Positions 1 to 7,288 of a stretch of DNA of 28,612 bases are shown here, one piece after another. The notes beneath the pieces were generated by a model, which was not told where the DNA came from, ran no database searches, and saw only the letters and a program-made list of their open reading frames with translations. The DNA is from Actinomycetes bacterium. Lineage in GTDB: Bacteria; Actinomycetota; Acidimicrobiia; Acidimicrobiales; RAAP-2. Both the position numbers and the translations under genes were made by a program. The stretch is from contig JAKCEC010000001.1 of NCBI GenBank assembly GCA_021841725.1, positions 1 to 28,612 on the forward strand, written 5' to 3'. Within the stretch, counting starts at the first letter, position 1. The number at the start of each line of letters is the position of its first letter.

Positions 1-35
1 ACCCGGCGGCCCTGGTCCGCGAGTGAAGAACTCAT
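1..35 (-). CDS. proA: Probable glutamate-5-semialdehyde dehydrogenase, N-terminal fragment
   Basis: An ATG at 35 opens a minus-strand frame that stays open to the window edge. It reads MSSSLADQGRR, which resembles the start of ProA proteins (a short leader followed by a Leu-Gly/Gln-Arg-Arg segment). It lies 22 bases after the proB stop, where proA is normally found. ProA would reduce the glutamyl phosphate made by ProB to glutamate semialdehyde in proline synthesis. A TACGCT box sits six bases before the ATG and no Shine-Dalgarno sequence is seen, the same arrangement as at other starts in this window. Only 11 codons are visible, so the call rests mainly on context. Confidence 0.5.
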   Translation of the reverse strand, partial: MSSSLADQGRR

Positions 36-41
36 GCTGTC

Positions 42-47
42 AGCGTA
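42..47 (-). promoter_or_regulatory. Candidate -10 box before the probable proA start
   Basis: TACGCT on the minus strand fits the TANNNT form and ends six bases before the ATG at 35. This spacing would give a transcript with almost no leader. No convincing -35 box is seen. Confidence 0.3.
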
Positions 48-57
48 CCGGAGCGCG

Positions 58-1128
58 TTACGGGCGCCGCAACAAGACGAGGTCGTCGCGGTGCACGATC
101 ACGTCGTCGCCCTCGAGGAACGACTCCGCACTCACCCGCACGAGACCCTTGGCCACCAGGTCGCCGCGCGGGCCCTGGATCTCGACCGCGTCACCGTCGA
201 CGAAATCACCACTGTAGGAGTCGACGCCGACGCGCAACAGGCTGCGTCCGTGGTGCTCCAGCGCCTCGAGAGCACCCTGGTTGACCCGCAGCACGCCCGC
301 GGACGCGACGGCGAAGGCAATCCAGGCCTTGCGCGCCGCGAGGCGCTCGCCCCGCGGCTCAAAGGTCGTCCCGAAATCGTGCGAGCCGCCCAGCGCGCGC
401 ACCAGCGGATTCGTGGCGCGCGCGGGCGCAATGACCGTGGTCACACCGGACCAGGTCGCCATGCGGGCCGCGGCCACCTTGGACGCCATCCCCCCACTGC
501 CCACTCCCGAGCGGCTGGCACCCGCCACATTCTCAAGGTCAGTGTCGATTGAGGTGACGACGTCGATCAACGTGGCCGACGGGTCCAGACGTGGATCGGC
601 CGTCAAGAGTCCGGGCGTGTCAGTCAACAAAACGAGGTGGCTCGCCGTGACGAGATTCGCCACCAGGGCCGCGAGGCGGTCGTTATCACCGAAGCGGATC
701 TCCTCATCGGCCACGGCGTCATTCTCGTTCACCACCGCCACCACGCCCAGGGCCGCGAGCGCCGCCAGAGTGGAACGCGCGTGCAGGTACTGACCACGGT
801 GCGAGAAATCTAGGGGGGCCAGGAGGACCTGCCCCACGGACAGCCGGTGGACCGCGAACGCGCGGCGCCACGCATCCATTAAGAGCGGCTGGCCCACCGC
901 CGACACCGCCTGGAGGGTCGTGGAGTCAGTAGGACGCGCCCGGCCCGCGCCGACGTCCGCCCAGCCCGCGGTGATGGCCCCGGAGGTCACCACCACGACC
1001 GACCACCCCCGGGTGCGCAATTCGACCACGTCCGCCGCCACCGACGCGAGCACGTCGTGCGCCACCCCCCCTCGGTCGTCGGTAACCGACGTGGTGCCGA
1101 TCTTGACGACGACGCTACGACTCGTCAT
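58..1128 (-). CDS. proB: Glutamate 5-kinase
   Basis: ProB phosphorylates glutamate with ATP to give gamma-glutamyl phosphate, the first step of proline synthesis, in the cytoplasm. From the ATG at 1128 the protein is 356 residues, close to the usual size. The N-terminal amino-acid-kinase domain starts with SVVVKIGTTSV and contains VVVTSGAITAG, the VNENDAV substrate segment, FGDNDRLAALVA, LLTDTPGLLTADPR and the GSGGMASKVAAA motif. The last 90 or so residues form a PUA domain, so this is the long form of the enzyme. The frame is open further upstream, but homology begins at MTSRSVVVKIG, and a GGAG lies nine bases before that ATG. The start overlaps the end of obgE by 14 bases, which suggests translational coupling. 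Confidence 0.95.
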   Translation of the reverse strand: MTSRSVVVKIGTTSVTDDRGGVAHDVLASVAADVVELRTRGWSVVVVTSGAITAGWADVGAGRARPTDSTTLQAVSAVGQPLLMDAWRRAFAVHRLSVGQVLLAPLDFSHRGQYLHARSTLAALAALGVVAVVNENDAVADEEIRFGDNDRLAALVANLVTASHLVLLTDTPGLLTADPRLDPSATLIDVVTSIDTDLENVAGASRSGVGSGGMASKVAAARMATWSGVTTVIAPARATNPLVRALGGSHDFGTTFEPRGERLAARKAWIAFAVASAGVLRVNQGALEALEHHGRSLLRVGVDSYSGDFVDGDAVEIQGPRGDLVAKGLVRVSAESFLEGDDVIVHRDDLVLLRRP

Positions 1129-2488
1129 CGTCGTCGTCTCCGACGCCGTCGAGGCGTCCGTGGCGCGCCAAGCGTTCGCGACGCGTGGCCCGATGGTGTT
1201 CACCGCGGTCGAGACCCGATCCCCCGTCGTCACGCCACCACTCAAAGGACAGCGGACCGATCGTGATCACGTCGCCGTCTCGCACGCCCGCGCGGTTCAG
1301 GAGCCGGTCGACCCCGAGATCCTTGAGCCGTCGAACGATCTCCGCCAGGGCCTGATCGTCGGTCAAGTCCTGAAAGCGCACCGCCCGCTCCGCCGAACGC
1401 CCCAGGACCCGCCAGTTCGCGTCGCCCGCCTTATGCACGGTGACCTCGTCGGGCACGGGCTTGTGCACCACCACCACGTGCTCGCTGGACTGGGCCTCGC
1501 GCGCGCGGGCCTCGAGCACGAGGCCCGCCAGACGTGCGTTCAGGGCGTCGACGCCGGCGCCGGTCACCGCCGAAATCGTGGCGACACCCGGCACTTCGCA
1601 GGCCGCGACGTCGCCCTTAGACCCGACCACGACGCGCGGTCGCTCCAGGAGGTCCGCCTGGTAGTCGCCGAGCTCGTGCAGCAACGTCTCGAGTTGCGCC
1701 TCGGGTCCCACGGGCGCGAACTCCGAGAGATCGAGGAGCACGCACAGGACGCGCGCGCGCTCGACGTGTCGCAAGAAGTCGTGTCCCAGGCCGCGACCCT
1801 GGGCGGCGCCCTCAATGAGACCCGGGATGTCGGCCATCACGTACTCAGTGGCGTCCTGGGGACGGCCCGAGCGAGCCCCGACGCGCACCACCCCGAGGTT
1901 GGGCACCAACGTGGTGAACGGGTAGTCGGCGATTTTGGGTCGCGCGGCCGATACCCGCGAGATCAACGTCGATTTGCCGACGTTGGGAAAACCGATCAGC
2001 GCGACGTCCGCCCGCAACTTGAGCTCGAGGTTGTACCAACGTTCTTCGCCCACCTCGCCCTGTTCGGCGAACGCGGGCGCACGCCGTTGGTTTGAGAGGA
2101 ATCGATTGTTGCCCTGGCCCCCCAGTCCGCCCGCCGCCGCCAACCAGCGGTCGCCCGGTCCCGCGAGGTCGACCAGGAGTTCGCCCTCCTGGGAGTAGAC
2201 CAGTGTGCCGACCGGCACGGGCACGACAATCTCCTTGCCGTTGGAGCCGTGCATGCGCTTAGACGTACCGTGTTGACCGTCGCTCGCGCGACGAAACGGA
2301 TGATCACGGAAACCCAACAATGACGCCTGATTATGGTCGGCCACCAGCCACACGTCACCGCCGCGTCCACCGTCGCCGCCGTCGGGACCGCCCTTGGCCA
2401 CGTGGGCCTCACGCCGGAAGGAGACGCACCCCGCCCCGCCGTCGCCGGCCTTGGCGTGAAGTTGGGCCGCGTCGACGAAGCTACTCAC
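1115..2488 (-). CDS. obgE: Obg GTPase (CgtA), with OCT domain
   Basis: Obg is a GTPase that binds the 50S subunit and links ribosome maturation to growth and stress. This 457-residue protein has the glycine-rich Obg fold at about 1-158 (AKAGDGGAG, KGGPDGGDGGRGGDV) and a G domain with P-loop GFPNVGKST at 166-174, G3 DIPGL at 220-224 and an ISAVTGAG G5. A C-terminal OCT domain spans about 340-425. The G4 position reads GSKGD (289-293) rather than NKxD. The tail is basic and then acidic (GDDDDDES). The start is GTG at 2488, with GGAGGG and a TAGGAT box directly before it. It follows the aminotransferase by 25 bases and overlaps proB. Confidence 0.96.
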   Translation of the reverse strand: MSSFVDAAQLHAKAGDGGAGCVSFRREAHVAKGGPDGGDGGRGGDVWLVADHNQASLLGFRDHPFRRASDGQHGTSKRMHGSNGKEIVVPVPVGTLVYSQEGELLVDLAGPGDRWLAAAGGLGGQGNNRFLSNQRRAPAFAEQGEVGEERWYNLELKLRADVALIGFPNVGKSTLISRVSAARPKIADYPFTTLVPNLGVVRVGARSGRPQDATEYVMADIPGLIEGAAQGRGLGHDFLRHVERARVLCVLLDLSEFAPVGPEAQLETLLHELGDYQADLLERPRVVVGSKGDVAACEVPGVATISAVTGAGVDALNARLAGLVLEARAREAQSSEHVVVVHKPVPDEVTVHKAGDANWRVLGRSAERAVRFQDLTDDQALAEIVRRLKDLGVDRLLNRAGVRDGDVITIGPLSFEWWRDDGGSGLDRGEHHRATRRERLARHGRLDGVGDDDDDES

Positions 2489-2494
2489 CCCTCC

Positions 2495-2500
2495 ATCCTA
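2495..2500 (-). promoter_or_regulatory. Candidate -10 box for obgE
   Basis: TAGGAT on the minus strand lies six bases before the obgE GTG, in the 25-base gap after the aminotransferase stop. The intervening GGAGGG could also act as a ribosome-binding site on a longer transcript. It suggests that obgE-proB can be transcribed separately from the upstream gene. No clear -35 box is visible. Confidence 0.4.
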
Positions 2501-2513
2501 GGACCCGCCTCGT

Positions 2514-3881
2514 TTAGGACCCGACGAGTTCGTCGAGTGCCGCCTCGAACACCCGCTGATGACGGGCCACGTGGTCGCTCGTCGTGGCCGGACACATCAG
2601 GGCCATGTTGTGAAAGGGGGTGATGAGAACTCCCCGGTTGAGGGCGTAGAGGTGCAGGTACTCCTCGAGCAAGGGGTCCGCGCTCGCCGCGGACTCGCCG
2701 CCGTTGCGCGGCGCGGGGCTCACGAAGCGGTACTCCACACGAGTACCCAGTTGGGCCAGGGACCACGGCAGCGAGTGACGCGCGACGGCGTCGCGCACCC
2801 CGTCGGCGAACCGCGTCGCCAGCACCTCCATCGGTCCGAAACTCTCGTCCGTCAGCACCTCACCCAACACCGCGCGCATCGCGGCGAAGCTCAACGCGTT
2901 GCCGGCGAGCGTGCCACCCACCCCACCGACGTCCACGATGTCCGCCCCGCTCGCGACCGCGGCGTGCACGCGCGCGGCGAAGTCCTCGCTGAGCGCGAAC
3001 GCCCCACAGGGCACGCCCCCGCCCAGGGACTTGCCAATCGTCAGAGCGTCCGGCGCCAAGCCGTAGCGCCGGGTCGCCCCGCCGGGACCGGCCGAGAAGG
3101 TGTGGGTCTCGTCCACGATGAGCAGGGTGTCGGTCTGGTCACAGAGTTGACGCACACCGGCGAAGAAACCTGGCTCGGGCAGGACGATGCCGATGTTGGT
3201 CATCGCCGGCTCGCTCAGGACGGCCGCCACGTCGCCCTGTCGCAGCTCGCGCTCGAGCGCGACGAGGTCGTTGAACTCCACGACGCGAGTCGTGCTCGTC
3301 GGATCGAACGCCGGTGCGACGCTCCCGGGTCGCGTCACCGCGCGACCCTGCGGGTCGAGCACGACGAAGGTCTCGTCGACACCGCCGTGATACGAGTACG
3401 AGAACACCAGGATCTTGGGACGCCGGGTGACCAGACGGGCTAAGCGCAGCACCCAACGGTTGGCGTCGGTGGCCGAAAGCGAGAAGGACCACTTGGTCAG
3501 ACCGAATCGTCGGGTCAATTCGTGCGCCACCCACTGCGCGTCCTCCGAGGGCAACATCGTCGTCACCCCACCGCGGCGTCGGACCCGCTCGTCGAGGGCG
3601 CGCACCAGCGGCTCGGGCGAGTGACCCGCCATCGCCCCGGTGTCCCCGAGAGCGAAGTCGACGAGTTCGTGGCCGTCCACGTCGGTGATAATGGCGCCGT
3701 GCGCGCTCTCGAAGGTCACGGGGAATCCGCCGGCCCACTTGTTCATCCACGTCATCGGCACTCGTTCGACGAGGTGCCGGGCGCGTTCGTAGGCGGCCAA
3801 TGAACGCGGATTCTCACCGCGGAACCGAACCCGTTCGCGCTGGACCAATGAGGACAATTGCTGACGATTAACGCCGGACAT
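2514..3881 (-). CDS. Class-III PLP-dependent aminotransferase, substrate unknown
   Basis: This 455-residue protein belongs to the fold-type I, class-III aminotransferase family that also holds glutamate-1-semialdehyde aminomutase. Visible landmarks are FALGDTGAMAGHSPEPLVRAL at about 76-96 (cofactor phosphate region), the SYSYHGGVDE segment at about 161-170, the PLP-ring aspartate in IVDETHTFSAGPGG (Asp257), and the Schiff-base lysine in TIGKSLGGGVPCGAF (Lys284). The DETHTF context differs from the DEVMTGFR usual in HemL, and an extra N-terminal segment of about 45 residues precedes the fold. I therefore do not call it hemL. It could act on a beta- or omega-amino acid or another semialdehyde. 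It sits upstream of obgE on the same strand and diverges from HU. The ATG at 3881 lacks a good Shine-Dalgarno but has TACCAT six bases before it. Confidence 0.85.
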   Translation of the reverse strand: MSGVNRQQLSSLVQRERVRFRGENPRSLAAYERARHLVERVPMTWMNKWAGGFPVTFESAHGAIITDVDGHELVDFALGDTGAMAGHSPEPLVRALDERVRRRGGVTTMLPSEDAQWVAHELTRRFGLTKWSFSLSATDANRWVLRLARLVTRRPKILVFSYSYHGGVDETFVVLDPQGRAVTRPGSVAPAFDPTSTTRVVEFNDLVALERELRQGDVAAVLSEPAMTNIGIVLPEPGFFAGVRQLCDQTDTLLIVDETHTFSAGPGGATRRYGLAPDALTIGKSLGGGVPCGAFALSEDFAARVHAAVASGADIVDVGGVGGTLAGNALSFAAMRAVLGEVLTDESFGPMEVLATRFADGVRDAVARHSLPWSLAQLGTRVEYRFVSPAPRNGGESAASADPLLEEYLHLYALNRGVLITPFHNMALMCPATTSDHVARHQRVFEAALDELVGS

Positions 3882-3887
3882 GGCTCC

Positions 3888-3893
3888 ATGGTA
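3888..3893 (-). promoter_or_regulatory. Candidate -10 box for the class-III aminotransferase
   Basis: TACCAT on the minus strand ends six bases before the ATG at 3881, so transcription would start at or next to the start codon. The region to 4087 is AT-rich compared with its surroundings and must hold the promoters of both this gene and the divergent HU gene. Confidence 0.35.
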
Positions 3894-4087
3894 GGGGTGC
3901 GCGCACCCGCCCGTGGAGGATTCATCGCCGGTAATAATGTCCTGGTCAGGTAATACTGAGAATCCTGCCGCGACGAGAACGTAAATATCTCCCCGAAATC
4001 CCTAAATTGCAGTGTTTTAGCGATAAAGATGGCTCCGGTTCAGGGAACTCTCCCAGTCCGATTTAACGAAGAGTAAGGAGTCGACCG

Positions 4088-4363
4088 GTGAACAAGGCCG
4101 AGTTGGTAGATGCAATTGTTGCCGAGTGTGGAGCGACGAAGGCCGCAGCGACGGATTTCCTGCGCGCGTTCGAGGACGTTGTCGTAGAGAATGTCGCCAA
4201 GGGCGAGAAGATCGTGCTTTCGGGGTTTCTGTCCTTTGAGCGTGTTGAGCGCAAGGCTCGCACCGCCCGCAACCCCCAGACCGGCGAGGCGATCCAGGTC
4301 GCCGCGTCACGCGCCCCCAAGGTGTCGATCGGATCGACGTTCAAGAAGGCCGTCAAGGGTTAA
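4088..4363 (+). CDS. hup: HU family DNA-binding protein
   Basis: HU is a small dimeric nucleoid protein that bends and compacts DNA. The 91-residue product shows the complete family pattern: helices in MNKAELVDAIVAECGATKAAATDFLRAFEDVV, then GEKIVLSGFLSFE, the DNA-binding arm with RNPQTGE, and a C-terminal KVSIGSTFKKAV. It lacks the long lysine/alanine-rich tail of mycobacterial HupB. The start is GTG, seven bases after a strong AAGGAG (4075-4080). It is the only plus-strand gene in the first 18 kb. It diverges from the aminotransferase and converges on rpmA, lying inside what is normally one ribosomal/obg cluster. Confidence 0.95.
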   Translation: MNKAELVDAIVAECGATKAAATDFLRAFEDVVVENVAKGEKIVLSGFLSFERVERKARTARNPQTGEAIQVAASRAPKVSIGSTFKKAVKG

Positions 4364-4425
4364 TCCCCGCCGCGGTGTCGTAGCCGCCGCAGTGACCCCG
4401 TACGCACCACGACGTGCGCGTTATC

Positions 4426-4474
4426 AAAAATCACCGCACCACGCCCCTCGGAGAGGATCCGGGGGGCGTGGTGC
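4426..4474. terminator. Long perfect hairpin, probable terminator
   Basis: Arms 4436-4452 and 4458-4474 pair over 17 bp (one G-T pair) around a five-base loop. On the minus strand the stem is followed after five bases by five T residues (4430-4426). On the plus strand only a weak GTCTT follows. It may back up termination of rplU-rpmA and also stop the HU transcript. Confidence 0.6.
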
Positions 4475-4638
4475 CGTCTTCGAGCGCTCCCGGGGCACGC
4501 GTCGTCCCCGCGCGCGGGACGGACCGTCAGGGTGGAAGGGCCGAAGGCGCTCCACGACGGCGTTAAAAATGGCGTTCCCGAGTTCACCGCGACGAGCCCC
4601 TCGAACGGGACCCCTCGTCACGGGGGGTCGTTCGGGCG

Positions 4639-4682
4639 AAAAGAACGAACTCCCCAGAACCGAGGTCCCGGGGAGTTCGTTT
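4639..4682 (-). terminator. Intrinsic terminator of rplU-rpmA
   Basis: The arms 4644-4655 and 4670-4681 pair perfectly over 12 bp. In the minus-strand direction the stem is followed by CTTTT (4643-4639). It begins about 20 bases after the rpmA stop. Its presence separates the ribosomal protein transcript from obgE. Confidence 0.7.
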
Positions 4683-4701
4683 AGGACTAGGGTCCCGGCG
4701 T

Positions 4702-4956
4702 CTACGCTTCGGTCAAGATGTCGACGAGCTTGCGACCACGCCGGAAACCGAACTTCACCTTGCCCTCGGCGAGGGCGAACAGGGTGTCGTCCTTGCCGAT
4801 GCCAACGTTGCGACCGGGGTGAAAGAGCGTTCCGCGCTGGCGAATGATGATGGAACCGGTCTTCACCAGCGTTCCGTCAAAGGCCTTCACGCCGAGACGC
4901 TGCGCATTGGAATCGCGACCGTTGCGGGTAGAACCGCCACCTTTAGTCTTGGACAT
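4702..4956 (-). CDS. rpmA: 50S ribosomal protein L27
   Basis: L27 is a large-subunit protein whose N terminus reaches the peptidyl transferase centre. The 84-residue sequence has the family signature [20 protein letters not shown] near the start, then [29 protein letters not shown] and [10 protein letters not shown]. The ATG at 4956 follows AAGGAGGAACC, a near-perfect ribosome-binding site. The gene is nine bases after rplU and surely shares its transcript. There is no cleavable extension of the Firmicutes type; the protein begins directly with MSKTKGGG. Confidence 0.98.
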   Translation of the reverse strand: MSKTKGGGSTRNGRDSNAQRLGVKAFDGTLVKTGSIIIRQRGTLFHPGRNVGIGKDDTLFALAEGKVKFGFRRGRKLVDILTEA

Positions 4957-4965
4957 GGTTCCTCC

Positions 4966-5322
4966 TTACGCCTCGACCACGTCAGCGACCTTGGTCGCCT
5001 TGGTTGCCTTGGTCGGCTGGGGTGAGATCTTGTTGATCTCGACGGTCGTGTACCACTGACGGTGTCCCCACCGCCGACGCTGGATGGCCTTGGCCTTGTA
5101 GGTCAGGGCGCGAATCTTCGGTCCGCTCTCCACCCCGACGATGGTGCCCGTAACGGTGGCGCCCTCTAGGTCCGGACCAGCGAGGACGCTGTCCCCGTCC
5201 ACTAGCAACACGGGCTCGAACTCAATAACAGCACCATTCTCCTCGGCGCGCTTGTCAACGCGGACCAACTGGCCCTCGGTGACGCGCTCTTGAGATGTGC
5301 CTACTCGGATGACGGCGTACAT
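4966..5322 (-). CDS. rplU: 50S ribosomal protein L21
   Basis: L21 is a large-subunit protein that binds 23S rRNA. The 118-residue product starts MYAVIRVGTSQERV, where most L21 proteins have a GGKQ-like sequence, and continues with the LLVDGDSVLAGPDLEGATVTGTIV core and the RRRWGHRQWYTTVEINKI C-terminal signature. The last 20 residues (TKATKATKVADVVEA region) are an extra low-complexity tail beyond the usual length of about 103. No Shine-Dalgarno is seen; a TACTAT box lies nine bases before the ATG. First gene of rplU-rpmA. Confidence 0.97.
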   Translation of the reverse strand: MYAVIRVGTSQERVTEGQLVRVDKRAEENGAVIEFEPVLLVDGDSVLAGPDLEGATVTGTIVGVESGPKIRALTYKAKAIQRRRWGHRQWYTTVEINKISPQPTKATKATKVADVVEA

Positions 5323-5331
5323 AGGGTTTCC

Positions 5332-5337
5332 ATAGTA
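5332..5337 (-). promoter_or_regulatory. Candidate -10 box for rplU-rpmA
   Basis: TACTAT on the minus strand ends nine bases before the rplU ATG, giving a very short or absent leader. It lies in the 40-base gap after the RNase E/G stop. A leader of this length has no room for an L21-type autoregulatory RNA structure upstream of rplU. Confidence 0.4.
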
Positions 5338-5362
5338 GCCGAAAACCGCCGACCTTCGTGAC

Positions 5363-6994
5363 TTACAGGCCGGTCGCGACGACGAAACCTCGTCCGTCGC
5401 ACACGGCGCACACCTTGGAGACTGACTCGAGGAGCCCCTCGTTGACCCTCTTACGGGTCATTTCGACCAGACCGAGCTCGGAGATGTCGAAGACCTGGGT
5501 GCGGGTCTTGTCGCGGGCCAGAGCCTGTCGCAGGGCCGACGCCACCGCCTCACGGTGGGCTTTGGTCTCCATGTCGATGAAGTCGATCACGATGATGCCA
5601 CCGATGTCGCGCAGTCGTAGCTGTCGCGCCACCTCCTCCGCCGCCTCGAGGTTGTTACGGAACACCGTCTCTTCCAGGTTCGTGGTGCCCACGTTCTTGC
5701 CGGTGTTGACGTCGATGACCGTCAGCGCCTCGGTGCGTTCAATGATGAGCGACCCACCCGAGGGCAAGAAGACCTTGCGGTCCAGCGCACGGTGCAATTG
5801 CTCGTGCACGAAATAGCGCTCGAAGAGTGGGAGTTCCTCGCCCGAGCGGTCGTAGTACTCGATGCGGTCGGCGAGTTCTGGGTTGACCGCCACGACGTAG
5901 TCGCGGACCTTGTTGAACAGATCGGCGTCGTCGATGATGACGCCGCGGAAATCGTCGTTAAGTTCCTCGCGCAGAACCCGCACGGCGAGGTCCAGGTCGC
6001 GGTAGACCAAGCGGGGCTGATTCGACTTCGCCACCTCGGCCTCGATGGCGTCCCACTTCTCGCACAACGAGGTCACGTCGCGCGCGAGGTCGTCGGCGGA
6101 GACCCCCTCCGCGGCGGTTCGAATGATGATGCCGTGGCGCGCGGGTTTGACGTCGTCAATGATTTTGCGCAACCGGCGGCGCTCGCCGTCGGGTAGTCGC
6201 TTAGAAATGCCAATGGTGCTCGAATTGGGGACCAGTACCGCGAAACGACCGGGGATCGACACCTCTTGCGTCAGTCGGGCGCCCTTGGCGCCAATGGCGT
6301 TCTTGGTGACCTGGCACACGATGGTCTGGCCCGACCTGATCATTTGTTCGATGCGCTTGTCGTTAGTCGTGGGCCCCTCGAGGTCCTCGTCACTCAGCGA
6401 GATATCCCCCCGGTACAAGACCGCGTTCTTCGGGATGCCAATGTCGACGAAGGCGAGTTCCATGCCGGGCAGCACGTTTTGGATCCGACCGACGTAAATG
6501 TTCCCGTCGATCTGGTTCGTCTCGTCAGCCGCTTTGGCCACGGTGTACTCCACCATGGTGCGTCCCTCCAGGGTCGCGATGTGCGTGGCCTCCTTCGTCG
6601 TGTGCACGCACATCAGGTAGCGGCCCTGCGCGCGCGTGCGCCGCTCTCCCCCGCGACGTCGACCCTTGCGAGCCCGTGCGCCGTCGTCACCGTCGACGTC
6701 GGGTGCGGAAGCCTCCACCGGCGCCTCGACGGGGCGCGGGTTCGAGCGAGTCTGCCCGCCCTGACGGCTGTCGCCGCCCTGTCGGTTTTGACCGCCCTGG
6801 CCGCCGCGACCGCGGCCGCCGCGTCGGCGTCGGTTGGCGCCCTGCCCGGCGGGGACGTTGCCGGAACCCGGTGCGGGGGTGGACTCGCGTGTCGCGCCCA
6901 CCGACGGTCGAGTATCACCGATCTGGGGTGCGGGACGGGTATCGCCGATGCGCGGACTAGCGGAGGGGGTGGGGGTGGTGGTCTCGTCGCTCAC
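5363..6994 (-). CDS. rng: RNase E/G family endoribonuclease
   Basis: This enzyme cuts single-stranded RNA in mRNA decay and rRNA or tRNA maturation. The 543-residue protein begins with about 125 disordered residues: a repeated IGDTRP motif (16-21, 25-30), then an Arg/Gly/Gln-rich RGG-like stretch (54-85). The catalytic core follows: an S1 RNA-binding domain at about 160-250, a 5'-sensor/RNase H-like region, the DNase I-like subdomain with metal-binding Asp428 (DVNTGKN) and Asp471 (DFIDM), and the Zn-link CAVC at 529-532. It ends 11 residues after the Zn-link, so no C-terminal degradosome scaffold is present. The ATG at 6994 has AAGGAG about eight bases upstream. Position just after mreBCD-mrdA recalls the mreBCD-rng order of enterobacteria. 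The symbol could equally be rne. Confidence 0.93.
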   Translation of the reverse strand: MSDETTTPTPSASPRIGDTRPAPQIGDTRPSVGATRESTPAPGSGNVPAGQGANRRRRGGRGRGGQGGQNRQGGDSRQGGQTRSNPRPVEAPVEASAPDVDGDDGARARKGRRRGGERRTRAQGRYLMCVHTTKEATHIATLEGRTMVEYTVAKAADETNQIDGNIYVGRIQNVLPGMELAFVDIGIPKNAVLYRGDISLSDEDLEGPTTNDKRIEQMIRSGQTIVCQVTKNAIGAKGARLTQEVSIPGRFAVLVPNSSTIGISKRLPDGERRRLRKIIDDVKPARHGIIIRTAAEGVSADDLARDVTSLCEKWDAIEAEVAKSNQPRLVYRDLDLAVRVLREELNDDFRGVIIDDADLFNKVRDYVVAVNPELADRIEYYDRSGEELPLFERYFVHEQLHRALDRKVFLPSGGSLIIERTEALTVIDVNTGKNVGTTNLEETVFRNNLEAAEEVARQLRLRDIGGIIVIDFIDMETKAHREAVASALRQALARDKTRTQVFDISELGLVEMTRKRVNEGLLESVSKVCAVCDGRGFVVATGL

Positions 6995-7092
6995 GACGGG
7001 TACTCCTTGAGTTCTGGTTGAGGGGGCCGCGCATCAGGGCGCCACGGCCGAGGAAGAGCCGCGTCGCGTGTCGCACGCGCGGGCCGAACAAC

Positions 7093-7098
7093 AAATTA
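7093..7098 (-). promoter_or_regulatory. Possible -10 box for the RNase E/G gene
   Basis: TAATTT on the minus strand is the most promoter-like hexamer in the 294-base gap between mrdA and this gene. It lies about 98 bases before the start, which would leave a leader with room for post-transcriptional control. No matching -35 box is obvious. Confidence 0.2.
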
Positions 7099-7188
7099 CG
7101 AGTTGGGCGGGTGCCAGCGGGGCGCCCGAGGACCCTTGGAACTGGGCTACCTCTCTGGCGTGTACCACGTTGCGTCCTTACTGCGGGC

Positions 7189-7216
7189 GACGACGGAGTG
7201 ATGTCACTCGGTCGTC
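7189..7216. repeat. 28-base imperfect palindrome in the mrdA-rng gap
   Basis: The arms 7189-7200 and 7205-7216 pair over 11 of 12 positions (6 bp, one G/G mismatch on the plus strand, 5 bp) around a four-base centre. Neither strand has a good T-tract directly after it. It could be an operator or an RNA hairpin in the rng leader or mrdA 3' region. Confidence 0.5.
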
Positions 7217-7288
7217 ACTGCGATTTTCATTGCGCCACCGACGTTTGTACGGCCGCGCCCAACCCCTCCAGGCTAGCCGTAAAACGCC

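Larger units (their letters stand above)
4364..4701. other. Intergenic region with hairpins between HU and rpmA
   Basis: This 338-base stretch lies between the convergent HU and rpmA genes. I see no credible gene in it. It holds at least three inverted repeats: a 17-bp perfect stem at 4436-4474, an imperfect stem at 4602-4634, and a 12-bp stem at 4644-4681. The first and third are listed as terminators. Confidence 0.7.

Noticed and set aside
920..2095. 391-codon plus-strand open frame across proB and obgE
   Set aside because: It is antisense to two well-supported genes and has no recognisable domain; long shadow frames are expected at this GC content.
2514..3881. Annotation as glutamate-1-semialdehyde aminomutase (hemL)
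   Set aside because: The PLP lysine fits the superfamily, but the aspartate motif and N-terminal extension do not match HemL closely enough.
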